In this document: piece by piece, positions 18,101-26,774 of the stretch
Position numbering within the stretch: position 1 is the first letter of the stretch
Layout: the number at the start of each line of letters is the position of its first letter
Origin: JBMYRH01 sp049602155
GTDB taxonomy: Bacteria; Myxococcota_A; UBA9042; PHBI01; JBMYRH01
Assembly: GCA_049602155.1 (NCBI GenBank)
Contig: JBMYRH010000004.1
Location: 62,001 to 126,000 of the forward strand
Length of the DNA stretch: 64,000 nucleotides
Direction of reading: 5' to 3'
Position numbers and translations under genes: made by a program
Notes under the pieces: generated by a model
Told to the model about the DNA's origin: nothing
The model's input: the letters and a program-made list of their open reading frames with translations, nothing else
The model's database searches: none

Positions 18101-18754
18101 TCAGTCCCCCGTTTCGGTTCCGTCACGGGTGCTTAGAAAGCGAGAGTGCGGCTGTAAATCTGCGATCTTCCAGCCGCGTGCTTCACGCTCCAAGACGATC
18201 TGACCTCGGGCATCACCGAGGACAACGCGCGCTGCATCGGCGGGGCGATGCGAGAGGTTGATCGTCGGCTTTAAGCCCTTCAGGAGCGCAATCAGCGCCA
18301 ACCGTCGAGAGGGCTCGGTGAGGAAGCTGAACGCCCTCTCCTCTGACCAATGAAGGCGCTCCGCGTCGGGCAGGAGTGCGAGGAGCAGGACTGGATCAGC
18401 CTCACGAACGGCCCGCGTAAAGAGCACGACAGCCTGCTCGGGTGTCGCAGCGGATTCGCTGAGCAGCACTCCGGACGTGAGCCTCCAGACTCCATCGATG
18501 TGCTGAGCCACGATCGGGCTACCGTCCGGACGCACCCAGGTCGCTCGATGCGATATCGTCGACATAGAGGCCTCTGCATCAAGCTGCCACGGCAAAGGAT
18601 TAGCTGCCTCTAATAACCAAACACCCCGCTCTGAAGGGGCTTCTGACGCGTAGGATGCGACCACGTCTGCCGGTGTGTGTGAATGCGTCGCAGCACACGC
18701 GAACACGAAGGGGCACACAACAAAGAGCAGGATGAGTGGCTGACAGTTTCGCAT
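18101..18754 (-). CDS. Putative lipoprotein, unknown function
   Basis: 217 residues with a lipoprotein signal: MRNCQPLILLFVVCPFVFAC. The body (VVLFTRAVREADPVLLLALLPDAERL, then VLEREARGWKIADLQ) resembles small NTF2-like lipoprotein domains and the gene at 15627, though only loosely. No recognised family. It is divergent from another predicted lipoprotein gene at 18811 and lies upstream of aspartokinase on the same strand with a 108-base gap. Confidence 0.6.
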   Translation of the reverse strand: MRNCQPLILLFVVCPFVFACAATHSHTPADVVASYASEAPSERGVWLLEAANPLPWQLDAEASMSTISHRATWVRPDGSPIVAQHIDGVWRLTSGVLLSESAATPEQAVVLFTRAVREADPVLLLALLPDAERLHWSEERAFSFLTEPSRRLALIALLKGLKPTINLSHRPADAARVVLGDARGQIVLEREARGWKIADLQPHSRFLSTRDGTETGD

Positions 18755-18810
18755 GGCTTCTGTATACGGCGAGAGGTTAGGTTACGTCGAGCATGCCCTA
18801 GGGAGAGTAC

Positions 18811-19473
18811 GTGACGGTGTATCGCTTTTACCTGCCCTTGGCAGCGTCGGTCGCAATGATAACTGCATGCAGTCAGCCAGAGGCCGCCCAGGAGGCGACG
18901 CATGCGTTCCAGCTCATTGAGACCTATGGCGAGACATCGCCCCGTTCGGTGTCCTTGCATGCCTCGTGGGGAGAGAGTGAGGAGCAGACCATCGAGCTCG
19001 CCGACGTCCGCGTGACGCTGACACCGGGGGAGCAACCCATGGTGCAAAAGCTCGAGACACTCCTCGAAGAGACGGGGTTCCAGTGGAAGCCTCAGGACTC
19101 TCGATGGCCTGAATTAGCGCGGGCCGCGCCCCCCGACGCCGTCCCTATGATCTCCCGGATTCAACTCGCCTTATTGTTGCTTGAGGGGTCTAATTCGATC
19201 GAGGTCGAGCAGCCCTTCGTGGACGTGTTCTCACAGCCACCGACCATGGGGATTACGCACCTGAAGCGAGAGGGCGAAGAGGTCGCTTTAAGCACGATCG
19301 CACTCATCATGTCTTCCCAAGGCGCAGTCTTCGCGTGGGCGCAAAGTCAGGGGAAAGCAGATAAAAATGGCGTCCAGCTCACAGGCACCCGTCAAGTGGA
19401 CGGGGGGCCGCGGGACCCCATATCGACGACGATCCGGAAGGTCTCAGTCCAGACGGTCAGTCAAGCGGACTGA
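18811..19473 (+). CDS. Putative lipoprotein, unknown function
   Basis: 220 residues from GTG 18811, with GGGAGAG upstream. The N-terminus VYRFYLPLAASVAMITAC is a lipoprotein signal. The rest is acidic and beta-rich, with no motif I recognise. It is the first gene of a probable cluster with phaR and an outer-membrane-like protein. The 81-base gap before phaR contains a good ribosome-binding site for that gene. Confidence 0.55.
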   Translation: MTVYRFYLPLAASVAMITACSQPEAAQEATHAFQLIETYGETSPRSVSLHASWGESEEQTIELADVRVTLTPGEQPMVQKLETLLEETGFQWKPQDSRWPELARAAPPDAVPMISRIQLALLLLEGSNSIEVEQPFVDVFSQPPTMGITHLKREGEEVALSTIALIMSSQGAVFAWAQSQGKADKNGVQLTGTRQVDGGPRDPISTTIRKVSVQTVSQAD

Positions 19474-19554
19474 CGACCTCTGCGCGGATGCTCCTTGTCG
19501 GTCGTTGACACGACCGAGTACGCGGTCGAGGATAGTCGTCTCTCAAGGAGGCCG

Positions 19555-20208
19555 ATGGCTACCGAAACCGAGCCACGCGTGATCAAGCGATACGCCAATC
19601 GCAAGCTCTACGACATGCAAGAGAGCTGCTACATCACGCATGATGAGATTGCGAACCTCGTCAAGGGCGGCGAGGATGTGCAGATCATCGACAATAAGAC
19701 GAAGGAAGATCTGACCACGCTGACGCTGACTCAGATCTTATTCCGCGAAGAGAAGATGCAACGCAAAGGGCTCCCCCTTCATGCACTGCGCGGTATCCTT
19801 CAAAGTGGCGGGGACTTTATTCAACGTCAGATTACGGACCCTCTACAGACCCTCCGTGACGAGGCTGGAGAAACCGTCAGGACCATCAGTCACGTCTTCC
19901 GAAGAGATGACGAAGGTAACGAGGTCTTAGAGGAGATCCCGGTTGAAAGCATCACGATCGATGCTCCCGTCTCGTTAACCGAGGATCTGCAAGACGATGG
20001 CCGAAACCCTGCAGCTGCGATGCGCGAGTGGGTAGACAGCACACAAAAGTCCATCGAGACCTTTCAGCGCACCTTTGAGGAGCGCTGGAGTCTCACCTTT
20101 AATGCGCTCACGCTTATCAACGAGAGCAGGCAGCGGATTGCTGAACTAGAGGCCCGCGTAGCGCAACTCGAGGCGCAACTGGGCCAGGGCGATAAGGAGG
20201 AGACATGA
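19555..20208 (+). CDS. phaR: PhaR-type polyhydroxyalkanoate accumulation regulator
   Basis: 217 residues. The N-terminal DNA-binding domain is characteristic: VIKRYANRKLYDMQES, then ITHDEIANLVKGGEDVQIID and LTLTQILFREEK, as in PhaR repressors that sense polyhydroxyalkanoate. The C-terminal half is helical, with a coiled-coil end (RIAELEARVAQLEAQLG). ATG 19555 has AAGGAGG upstream; a longer frame to 19495 is unlikely. The stop overlaps the start of the next gene by ATGA. No pha synthase gene is nearby, and in this lineage the domain also occurs outside PHA loci, so the regulatory target is uncertain. Confidence 0.83.
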   Translation: MATETEPRVIKRYANRKLYDMQESCYITHDEIANLVKGGEDVQIIDNKTKEDLTTLTLTQILFREEKMQRKGLPLHALRGILQSGGDFIQRQITDPLQTLRDEAGETVRTISHVFRRDDEGNEVLEEIPVESITIDAPVSLTEDLQDDGRNPAAAMREWVDSTQKSIETFQRTFEERWSLTFNALTLINESRQRIAELEARVAQLEAQLGQGDKEET

Positions 20209-20987
20209 GGCGTTTCACACTGACACTGGTGCTCCTCACTGCGTTTCTCCTCCCCACGTCCGTTGCCTCCGCGGGCTCTCTTGACCCGAGCGTGGCTGGG
20301 CTCGTCAGCGTCGCAGATGGCTTGAAGTTTCTGTCGCGCGACCTTGGTCTCGCCTTTCAGCCCCGCTTTGGTGCACCGGCGAATACACACGGAGGGGCTG
20401 GCTTCGACATGGGCTATGCCCTCACGATGACAGACATCGCGCAGGACAGTGAGCACTGGAGCAACGCCGTTGAGGATCCTGCAGACCTCTTGCTCGTCTC
20501 TCAGTTCTCAATCCACAAGGGGCTGCCCTACTCTATCGGCTTGAGTACAACGCTCGGCTTCTTGCATGACTCGGGGCTATGGAGCCTCGACTTGGGTGTG
20601 AAATGGGCCTTCGTTGAGGGCTTTCACTACGTCCCCGATATGGCCTTCCATGTCCAAGTCGGGACGCTCATGGGCAGCTCTGAGCTGTCCATCTTGCGCG
20701 TCGCCACGGACTTCCAGATCTCCAAGAGCTTCGGGCTTGGTGGCGTCGTCCGGATGACCCCTTACGCCGCGTACTCATTCACCTTCGTACAGCCATCGCC
20801 CCATGTCGTGGCCGTCTTCGACGAGTGGGCCGTGGAGGCAGACACCAACATCGTGACGGTGCTCCCCCTCTTCCTCCACCGAGGTATTCTCGGCGTCCGC
20901 GTCACAGCCGCGATGGTCGATGTCGGACTGGAGATTGCGCTAGGCGACACGCACACGTTCGGTACGCGGGTCGGGATCAACTTCTGA
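20205..20987 (+). CDS. Probable outer-membrane beta-barrel protein
   Basis: 260 residues with a cleavable signal peptide (MRRFTLTLVLLTAFLLPTSVASA). The mature part alternates hydrophobic and polar residues in short strands (IGLSTTLGFLHDSGLWSLDLGVKW, HVQVGTLMGSS) and ends in an aromatic residue, GTRVGINF, as expected of an outer-membrane barrel recognised by BAM. It overlaps phaR by four bases, so translation is coupled. I do not know the specific family. Confidence 0.65.
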   Translation: MRRFTLTLVLLTAFLLPTSVASAGSLDPSVAGLVSVADGLKFLSRDLGLAFQPRFGAPANTHGGAGFDMGYALTMTDIAQDSEHWSNAVEDPADLLLVSQFSIHKGLPYSIGLSTTLGFLHDSGLWSLDLGVKWAFVEGFHYVPDMAFHVQVGTLMGSSELSILRVATDFQISKSFGLGGVVRMTPYAAYSFTFVQPSPHVVAVFDEWAVEADTNIVTVLPLFLHRGILGVRVTAAMVDVGLEIALGDTHTFGTRVGINF

Positions 20988-20992
20988 GCCTT

Positions 20993-21015
20993 TAGGCGTC
21001 GAGCCTCGACGCTTA
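20993..21015. terminator. Hairpin between convergent genes
   Basis: A stem of seven perfect pairs (20996-21002 with 21006-21012), extendable to ten with one wobble, and a three-base loop. It lies just after the stop of the barrel gene and before the converging VWA-FHA gene. There is no clear T-run, so it is a weak terminator candidate only. Confidence 0.35.
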
Positions 21016-21126
21016 GGACGGCTCCTAGACTAGGCCCTCGTCAACCCGAGGCCCTGCAGCATCCGCCCTCACGTCAAAACATCCCGGTCCGTTTTGCGCT
21101 CAGACTCCCAGGGCGCGTAGGCAGCC

Positions 21127-22581
21127 CTATTTCAACGTGAACTTGAGGACGTGTTCCCCGAGACGGATCTCGTCGCTATCACGCAAGAAGGTCTTCGTGA
21201 TTTGGTTGCCGTTGACGAAGGTGCCGCAGGTGCTGCCAAAATCCGCGAGCTCAAACCGCATCTCCTCGACGTGAATACCTGCGTGGCGTCGGGACATGCC
21301 TCCACCAGGGATCACAATCGAGTTGCCGTCGATAGAGCCAATCGTCGTCTCATCGTCCACGACGAAGAACTCCTGCCCCGCATAGGGACCGCCAACGACG
21401 CTTAGGCGCCCTTTGTAGGGCCCTTCATAACTCTCGTCTGCGACAGGCGCGGGGCGGCGGTTCGCCATCCCAGAGACCAGCTTGATGATGAGGAACACGA
21501 GCCCTAGGCCACCGAGGATGCCGCCGATCCAAACCAGAATGAGCCACCACTTGAACGGCTTCGCTTGAATCGTGACCTTGGTGTCGTAGTCCCGGTTAAG
21601 GTTCTCCCCCTTCGGGGTCACCAGCTCGATCCGCAGCGCGGCTTTCTTCTCCTTGCCCTCGAAGTCATCGTTCGGCGTGAAGTCCAAGACATACTGCTTC
21701 TTGAACTCCGCAGCGAAGCCCTCCAAGGCATCCTGGATATCACCGACGGCCTTCACCGAGCGGTAAACACCTCCAGTCTTGGAGGCTAGGCTCCCAAGGC
21801 CAACGAGATAAGTCGGGTCAGAGAGGGTGAAGCCCACAGTGTAAATCTTCACCCCTTTATCTCGCGCCGCTTCAGAGATGCTGCGGATCTTCTTCTCGAC
21901 CTTCTCCGCGCCTTTCTGGGCGCGCTTATCGAACCCATCGGACATCAGGTACAGGACCTGACGACGAGGGAAGCCGTCTCCGCCTTCATCGAACTTATCG
22001 AGCATCTTGCCCACAAGCTTGTAGAAGTCTGGGGCTGCTGTGCCCTTCTCTTCGGCAGCACTTGAGCGCTTCACGCGCTCCATAATGCTGTCCGCGACGT
22101 CTGCACCCGCATCTCGCCAATCAACAACGGGCTGCAACCCCGTGTTGTCGTAAAAGTACGCGGTCACTTTGTCATTGGTGTCGAGGTCATTGACGAACGC
22201 CGCGAACCCCTCCTTCTCCATCGCCAGGATATTCGGGTCCCCTTCTGCCTGAGGCACATACCCATGATGACCAGCGAGGAGCATCGCGACGGCCAAGCGC
22301 TCATTAGCCTCCTCGTACGTCAGGACTTCGATGGTCCCCGGCACTTCCTCTTCATCGATGAAGACAGAGACCTCGTCTCCATCCAAATCCTCGATGACAC
22401 GTCCCTTGTCGTCGAGGAGGTCCACATAGAATCGAATCTTGCCGTTCTTGAGGAAGTCGGTCGCATCCACATAGTCGATGTTCAGCTTGGTACCGGCTAA
22501 CGCCGTCGCCGCTGAGAGACTCAGAAGACACAGCCCTACACACAAGGTAGCTAACGCTTGAACTATTCGTCCCGTTCGCAT
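21127..22581 (-). CDS. Membrane VWA-FHA protein at the end of the injection-system operon
   Basis: 484 residues in this order: signal peptide ending ATALAG, an extracytoplasmic VWA-type domain (about 90-290), a transmembrane helix (WLILVWIGGILGGLGLVFLI, about 345-367) and a cytoplasmic FHA domain (about 395-484). The FHA core TTIGSIDGNSIVIPGGGMS, RRHAGIH and GSTCGTFVNGN is intact, so it should bind phosphothreonine. In the VWA domain the metal-site DxSxS position reads LLAGHHG, so the MIDAS looks degenerate, although LYLMSDGFD is kept. It is the last gene of the operon, 96 bases after the other FHA gene. It could anchor or license the machine at the inner membrane. Confidence 0.85.
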   Translation of the reverse strand: MRTGRIVQALATLCVGLCLLSLSAATALAGTKLNIDYVDATDFLKNGKIRFYVDLLDDKGRVIEDLDGDEVSVFIDEEEVPGTIEVLTYEEANERLAVAMLLAGHHGYVPQAEGDPNILAMEKEGFAAFVNDLDTNDKVTAYFYDNTGLQPVVDWRDAGADVADSIMERVKRSSAAEEKGTAAPDFYKLVGKMLDKFDEGGDGFPRRQVLYLMSDGFDKRAQKGAEKVEKKIRSISEAARDKGVKIYTVGFTLSDPTYLVGLGSLASKTGGVYRSVKAVGDIQDALEGFAAEFKKQYVLDFTPNDDFEGKEKKAALRIELVTPKGENLNRDYDTKVTIQAKPFKWWLILVWIGGILGGLGLVFLIIKLVSGMANRRPAPVADESYEGPYKGRLSVVGGPYAGQEFFVVDDETTIGSIDGNSIVIPGGGMSRRHAGIHVEEMRFELADFGSTCGTFVNGNQITKTFLRDSDEIRLGEHVLKFTLK

Positions 22582-22677
22582 GAGACCTCCTCAGTCACGC
22601 AGCTGGAAGTATGCCTTCGTCGCAAGACATTGCCAACGGGCCACCAAGCAACCGATGAGGTCTTAACAGAGTCGCTG

Positions 22678-23298
22678 CTAATACAGGGACTTGAACTTGA
22701 GCTCCGTCCTACCGAGCCGTACCCGATCGTTGTCGATCAGCTCCTCTTTCGAGACGCGCCGATCGTTCACGAAGGTGCCATTGGTCGAGTCAAGGTCCAC
22801 GAGGACGAACGTGCCCTCTTCATGCCGCAGAACAGCGTGCCGCGATGACATGTACTTGTCGGGGAGGACGATATCGCAATCTGCTGCGGTCCCCATGACG
22901 TTCTTACCGGTCACGAGACGGAAATCTTGCCCTTTACCGGTACCGTTCAAGATCACGACCCAGCCCACGCACTCCCTGGGTTTCTCAGGTGTGATTTGAA
23001 TGAACTGCGTCTTGTCCCCGAACGCCGCTTCGGGCTCCGAAGCCACCACCTCATCGCCATCACCCTTCTTGCCGAACCAACCCATGCCGCCGCCTTCGTT
23101 GCCGTCCTTGTCCTTCTTCTTGGCCTTGCCGCTTACCGCCGCTTTCCCCTTGGCCTGCGCCCCCTTCACGGCGGCGTTGAATTTACCCGCCGCCTTCGCC
23201 TTGGCCTTGGCCTGCACGCCCATGCCCTTGGCTTTCACCTGGGCTTGAGCCTGCTGGATTCGCTGCTCACCGAGCTTTTTGAAGAAGTCGAAGATCAT
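22678..23298 (-). CDS. Soluble FHA-domain protein with Ala/Lys-rich linker
   Basis: 206 residues from ATG 23298 (MIFDFFKKLGEQRIQQ); an in-frame ATG at 23349 would add 17. The N-terminal amphipathic helix leads into a low-complexity Ala/Lys/Gln segment (QAKAKAKAAGKFNAAV), then an acidic hinge. The C-terminal FHA domain (about 116-206) has GTAADCDIVLPDKYMSSRHA and LVDLDSTNGTFVNDRRV, the full phosphothreonine-binding set. It sits between the fibre-like gene and the VWA-FHA gene. FHA readers in T6SS loci pair with a Ser/Thr kinase, and a kinase/phosphatase pair exists about 24 kb upstream in this window. Confidence 0.85.
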   Translation of the reverse strand: MIFDFFKKLGEQRIQQAQAQVKAKGMGVQAKAKAKAAGKFNAAVKGAQAKGKAAVSGKAKKKDKDGNEGGGMGWFGKKGDGDEVVASEPEAAFGDKTQFIQITPEKPRECVGWVVILNGTGKGQDFRLVTGKNVMGTAADCDIVLPDKYMSSRHAVLRHEEGTFVLVDLDSTNGTFVNDRRVSKEELIDNDRVRLGRTELKFKSLY

Positions 23299-23449
23299 GT
23301 CTTGGGGGGGTACAGGGCTGAAGTGTCTCGCTCCATCCAGTGATGACAAGGTTAGGAGAAGCGAGCAAGCAATCTACGTTAAAAACTGTTGGTGATCCGC
23401 CGTACCGAATCGCTCATCGAGGTCGCAACCTCGCAGAGGGTCACCCAAA

Positions 23450-24979
23450 CTATTTGGGCTGATAAAACCAGAGTTGAAAGATGTTCAAGTCACGATCCGC
23501 TGTCACCGGCACTATCTTAATCGTCAGGAACGTGTCAGTCACGTACTCGGCGGGCACCTTGAAGGGCCAGTTTCGCCAACGGAACTTCCTATCGCCTCCG
23601 GCACATGCCCAGGTCCCGACCTTCTTTCCGTTCACGTGGAACTCTGCCTCCCACTCACCGTGAACGTAGTCCATACGCTGAACCATGATGAGGTCTTTGT
23701 TGGGGACCACATTAGAGACCTCAAACTCCGCGTATCCCCCCTCAAACGCGATACCCACATCCTCAATGATCACCCCATCGGGATACTTGAGCTTCTGACG
23801 CGTACGATAGCGGTCTCGAGCGTCCACGATACGGAACTTATGATCAGCCTCTGAGCGCTTGTTGAGCACATCGATCACGTCGATACGCGCTAACTTGATA
23901 CCATCGATATCAAGCTTCGCACCGAACTCATCACTCCGCACCTTGAGCTTCTCGAAGATCGACTCCGCATCCGCCGGGGCTTTACTGACGGCCTTCTTCG
24001 CCTTCAGTTTCCCGCCAAAGAGGGACTGTAAGTTCTCGTTGCTCTTCCGCTGGTAGCCCACGATGTTCGTCACGAACTCGTCTGAGTCCACGCCCTCATT
24101 GTAGTTACCCTCCAGCAACTCGACGTGCTTCTTGAAAGACGCGAATTCCTTCTTCGACGAGTACTGCGGGTAGTTCGTCTCGACATCGCTGATGAGGGCC
24201 GCCTGGAGCTCGAACACCATGCCAAAGAGATCAAACAACCCCTTTCGATCCACAGAGTTAATCCGACGCAGCATCTCCAGTGTGTGCAGCGCATGCAGCA
24301 CATCCGATGCGGTCAGAATCTTAAGATTATGAAACATGTGTGCGTAGATCTGCGTCGCGTCACCCAGCATCTCTCCCAGGTCATGCAGCAGTGAGGGAGC
24401 CAATCGAGAACCGACAACCCCTGCTCTCGGGACAAAACGAAGGTCAATCTCGTTGTCTGCAGGGTTCGCCGGATCTTTCGCGTCAGTGATACGCTTCACC
24501 CCCTTGGTGAGCGCGATGCGGCACAGCTCCACCTCTCGCAGCACGTCAGGCTCGGTGATGATCACATCGATCTTCACCTCCTCCGAGATACGTCGATGCC
24601 CCTTGTATTCAAGGTTTGCGCGGTAGCTGACAAAGTCCGTCAGGTCTTCGACGTACTTCAACACGACGTAGACTGTCTGCGGCAGCTTGAAGTCCGCCGG
24701 ATCAAGGGTCTTAAGCGACGCCTCGGACAAGTAAAGGTCATTGCCTTCACCGTCCATTGCCCGCCCGCTCGCGACCTCCACGGAGAGATCACCACGTCCC
24801 CTTGCAGAGACCTTGAGCCCGCCTAGCTCTGCAGTCAACACGCCGGGGGCATGGAAGAGCCTGTTGTGCAGCTTGTGCTTCTCGACATCGTAGCTGACGA
24901 GATCATTCCAATCCTCAGCCGTCGTCTGAAACCCCGTAAAGAAGTTCACACGCTTGAAGCCGTCCGTTTCCTCTGCCAT
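23450..24979 (-). CDS. Fibre/baseplate-associated protein of the injection system (Afp13-like position)
   Basis: 509 residues. The N-terminus FFTGFQTTAEDWNDLVSYDV and HNRLFHAPGVLTAELGGLKV is a beta-rich particle-binding style start seen in proteins next to contractile-tail baseplates. The middle (about 190-330) is helical. The C-terminal 130 residues (IIEDVGIAFEGGYAEFEVSN, HGEWEAEFHVNGKKVGTWAC, FLTIKIVPVTADRDLN) read as a beta-sandwich, galactose-binding or discoidin-like. The position directly after gpI is where eCIS loci place tail fibres or target-binding proteins. I assign the role from position and architecture, not from a recognised family. Confidence 0.6.
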   Translation of the reverse strand: MAEETDGFKRVNFFTGFQTTAEDWNDLVSYDVEKHKLHNRLFHAPGVLTAELGGLKVSARGRGDLSVEVASGRAMDGEGNDLYLSEASLKTLDPADFKLPQTVYVVLKYVEDLTDFVSYRANLEYKGHRRISEEVKIDVIITEPDVLREVELCRIALTKGVKRITDAKDPANPADNEIDLRFVPRAGVVGSRLAPSLLHDLGEMLGDATQIYAHMFHNLKILTASDVLHALHTLEMLRRINSVDRKGLFDLFGMVFELQAALISDVETNYPQYSSKKEFASFKKHVELLEGNYNEGVDSDEFVTNIVGYQRKSNENLQSLFGGKLKAKKAVSKAPADAESIFEKLKVRSDEFGAKLDIDGIKLARIDVIDVLNKRSEADHKFRIVDARDRYRTRQKLKYPDGVIIEDVGIAFEGGYAEFEVSNVVPNKDLIMVQRMDYVHGEWEAEFHVNGKKVGTWACAGGDRKFRWRNWPFKVPAEYVTDTFLTIKIVPVTADRDLNIFQLWFYQPK

Positions 24980-25082
24980 CTGTTGCTCCTCGCTCCGGTC
25001 CCTGAGGGACCAGCGAAATCTTGGGTGCCAACATCTCGTTGGCTATCTGGGTCGTATCGAGCGCGCTATCGTGCGCTCGAAC

Positions 25083-26774
25083 TCATTTCTTCTTTGTCGT
25101 CGCTTTCTTTGTCGTTGCTGTCTTTTTCACCGCGGCCTTGGGCTTCGCGGCCTTCTTCTTCTCTGCAGCCTTGGGTTTCGTGGTCGTCTTTTTCGCTGCG
25201 TCTGCGGGCTTCGCTTTCGCCGAAGCCCTCTTCGCCGCTCGAGCTGCAGCCTCATCTTTGCGTTTTTGACGCGCAGCGGCAGCTGCTGCGGTCTTCTCCC
25301 GACGTGCCTCGCGCCTCGCTGCAGCGTCATCGGCACCTGAATCCTTCGCGGAATCAGTATCTGTCACACTACTCGAGCCCTTTGACTTACCACTGTCGCG
25401 CGCCGCTTTCTTCGCTGCCCGCTCTGCAGCACGACGCTCAGAGGCCTCTTTTCGCTTCTGGCGCGCCTCAGCGGCAGAAGCGGCTTTACCTTTTCGGCTG
25501 GACGGCTTCTCAGGCGTCTCCCCGGACACCTCGCTGTCGATGGCATCCCCTTCCTTCGGTGCCTTGCGCGTTGCGGAGGCGGCCTTCTTCTTTGTCACCG
25601 TCTCTTCTTGCGCTGGCGTCTCGCCTAACCCCTCGTCGGACGACGACGACGCCCTCGCAGCGCTTCGCTCCTGCCGCTCTTTTGCGCGATTCGATGCGCG
25701 CACTTTACGCGCCTCGCGGGCCGCAGCCGCAGCCGCAGCGCGTCTTCGTCTTGCTGCCCGCCTCTCCTCGCCTTCGTCTTCATCACCTTCGGCACCATTC
25801 CGGACCGCATCCGAAGCCGTACTTCGGGACGAGCGCGCGCGTCGTGAAGGCTTAGGTGCCTCACCCTCACTGGCTCCCTCAGCCCCCGCCGCAATCAGCT
25901 CAGAGACGTCATCGCCGCCCATCATCCCGATGGCGCCGCCCCCGACCCCGATCGCGCCGTGCCCAATCTCAACAAACACAGCCATTGAGCTGGCGTTGTC
26001 GTCGTCACTGAAGGCTAAGAAGTAGCTCGTGTGAGCGGGCTTCTGGAGCTGAATGATCTGATGAATCTTGATGATCTCCTCATCAGAGACCTCAGTCCCA
26101 GGCCGATCCAAGCGCACCACAAAGCAATGCGCGAGGTTCATCGGCGGCAGGATCACGGTGTCCAAACCGACGGCCGAGTTCACCCCGATACGAAAGCCGT
26201 TGTAGGGCCAAACGTTCTCTTCAACCTCCACGTGCGCGCCGGTGTAGATGCGGACAAACTCGCGGATCGACCGCACTGTCCCGCGATAGGGGAAGAGGCG
26301 TGTCGCGGTGAGGAGCATTTGGCGTCGCTGAAGCTCATTCCAATCGGGGCTAAGGGTGATCGACAACCAGCTCGCCAACCAAGGTAAGAACTCCTCTCGC
26401 GCTGTACGTGGGTCAAAGAGCTCGTGCATGTGAGCGATCTGCTCGAGCACGGAGTCTGAGACCTGCTGGACGACATAGAGCAGGCCCCTCAGAAATGAAC
26501 CCGAGGGGGCTGCCTGCTGAAAGACCTGAGGCAAGTACTGCACCAAGCTACGGCGACAGACGTGAAGCGCGACCGCACGCTCACGCTCAATCAACAGCCC
26601 ACCGCGCGGCTCCTGCGTCACCACAGAATGTTCTGTCGCGTACGTCTCGGTGTAGTTCACCCGAAATTCATCGATCCCGGCGTTACGCAACACCGCGCGC
26701 GCATCATGGACATCGAGCCCGACGACGTCAGGCATCGTGACCCGGCGTCCTCGAGGTTCAGATGATACGGTCAT
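25083..26774 (-). CDS. Baseplate protein gpI (Afp12-like) with PASTA domain and histone-like tail
   Basis: 563 residues in three parts. Residues 12-72 form a PASTA domain (MPDVVGLDVHDARAVLRNAG, ending ERERAVALHV), a peptidoglycan-binding module usually found on PknB kinases and PBPs. Residues 77-257 are the phage tail protein I domain: LVQYLPQVFQQAA, EFLPWLASWLSITLSPDWNE and RLFPYRGTVRSIREFVRIYT are typical of eCIS gpI. A Gly-rich hinge follows (268-287), then a 260-residue Lys/Ala/Arg/Ser/Glu-rich tail with H1-like KPKAAEKKKAAKPKAA runs and two ARQKRK(E/D) repeats. It overlaps gpJ by 17 bases. A PASTA-gpI fusion with this tail is not something I know from described systems. Confidence 0.85.
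   Translation of the reverse strand: MTVSSEPRGRRVTMPDVVGLDVHDARAVLRNAGIDEFRVNYTETYATEHSVVTQEPRGGLLIERERAVALHVCRRSLVQYLPQVFQQAAPSGSFLRGLLYVVQQVSDSVLEQIAHMHELFDPRTAREEFLPWLASWLSITLSPDWNELQRRQMLLTATRLFPYRGTVRSIREFVRIYTGAHVEVEENVWPYNGFRIGVNSAVGLDTVILPPMNLAHCFVVRLDRPGTEVSDEEIIKIHQIIQLQKPAHTSYFLAFSDDDNASSMAVFVEIGHGAIGVGGGAIGMMGGDDVSELIAAGAEGASEGEAPKPSRRARSSRSTASDAVRNGAEGDEDEGEERRAARRRRAAAAAAAREARKVRASNRAKERQERSAARASSSSDEGLGETPAQEETVTKKKAASATRKAPKEGDAIDSEVSGETPEKPSSRKGKAASAAEARQKRKEASERRAAERAAKKAARDSGKSKGSSSVTDTDSAKDSGADDAAARREARREKTAAAAAARQKRKDEAAARAAKRASAKAKPADAAKKTTTKPKAAEKKKAAKPKAAVKKTATTKKATTKKK

Noticed and set aside
24851..25855. 334-residue plus-strand frame rich in Ser, Arg and Pro, antisense to gpI and the fibre-like gene
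   Set aside because: It is the antisense shadow of the Lys/Ala-rich tail and has no start signal or known domain.
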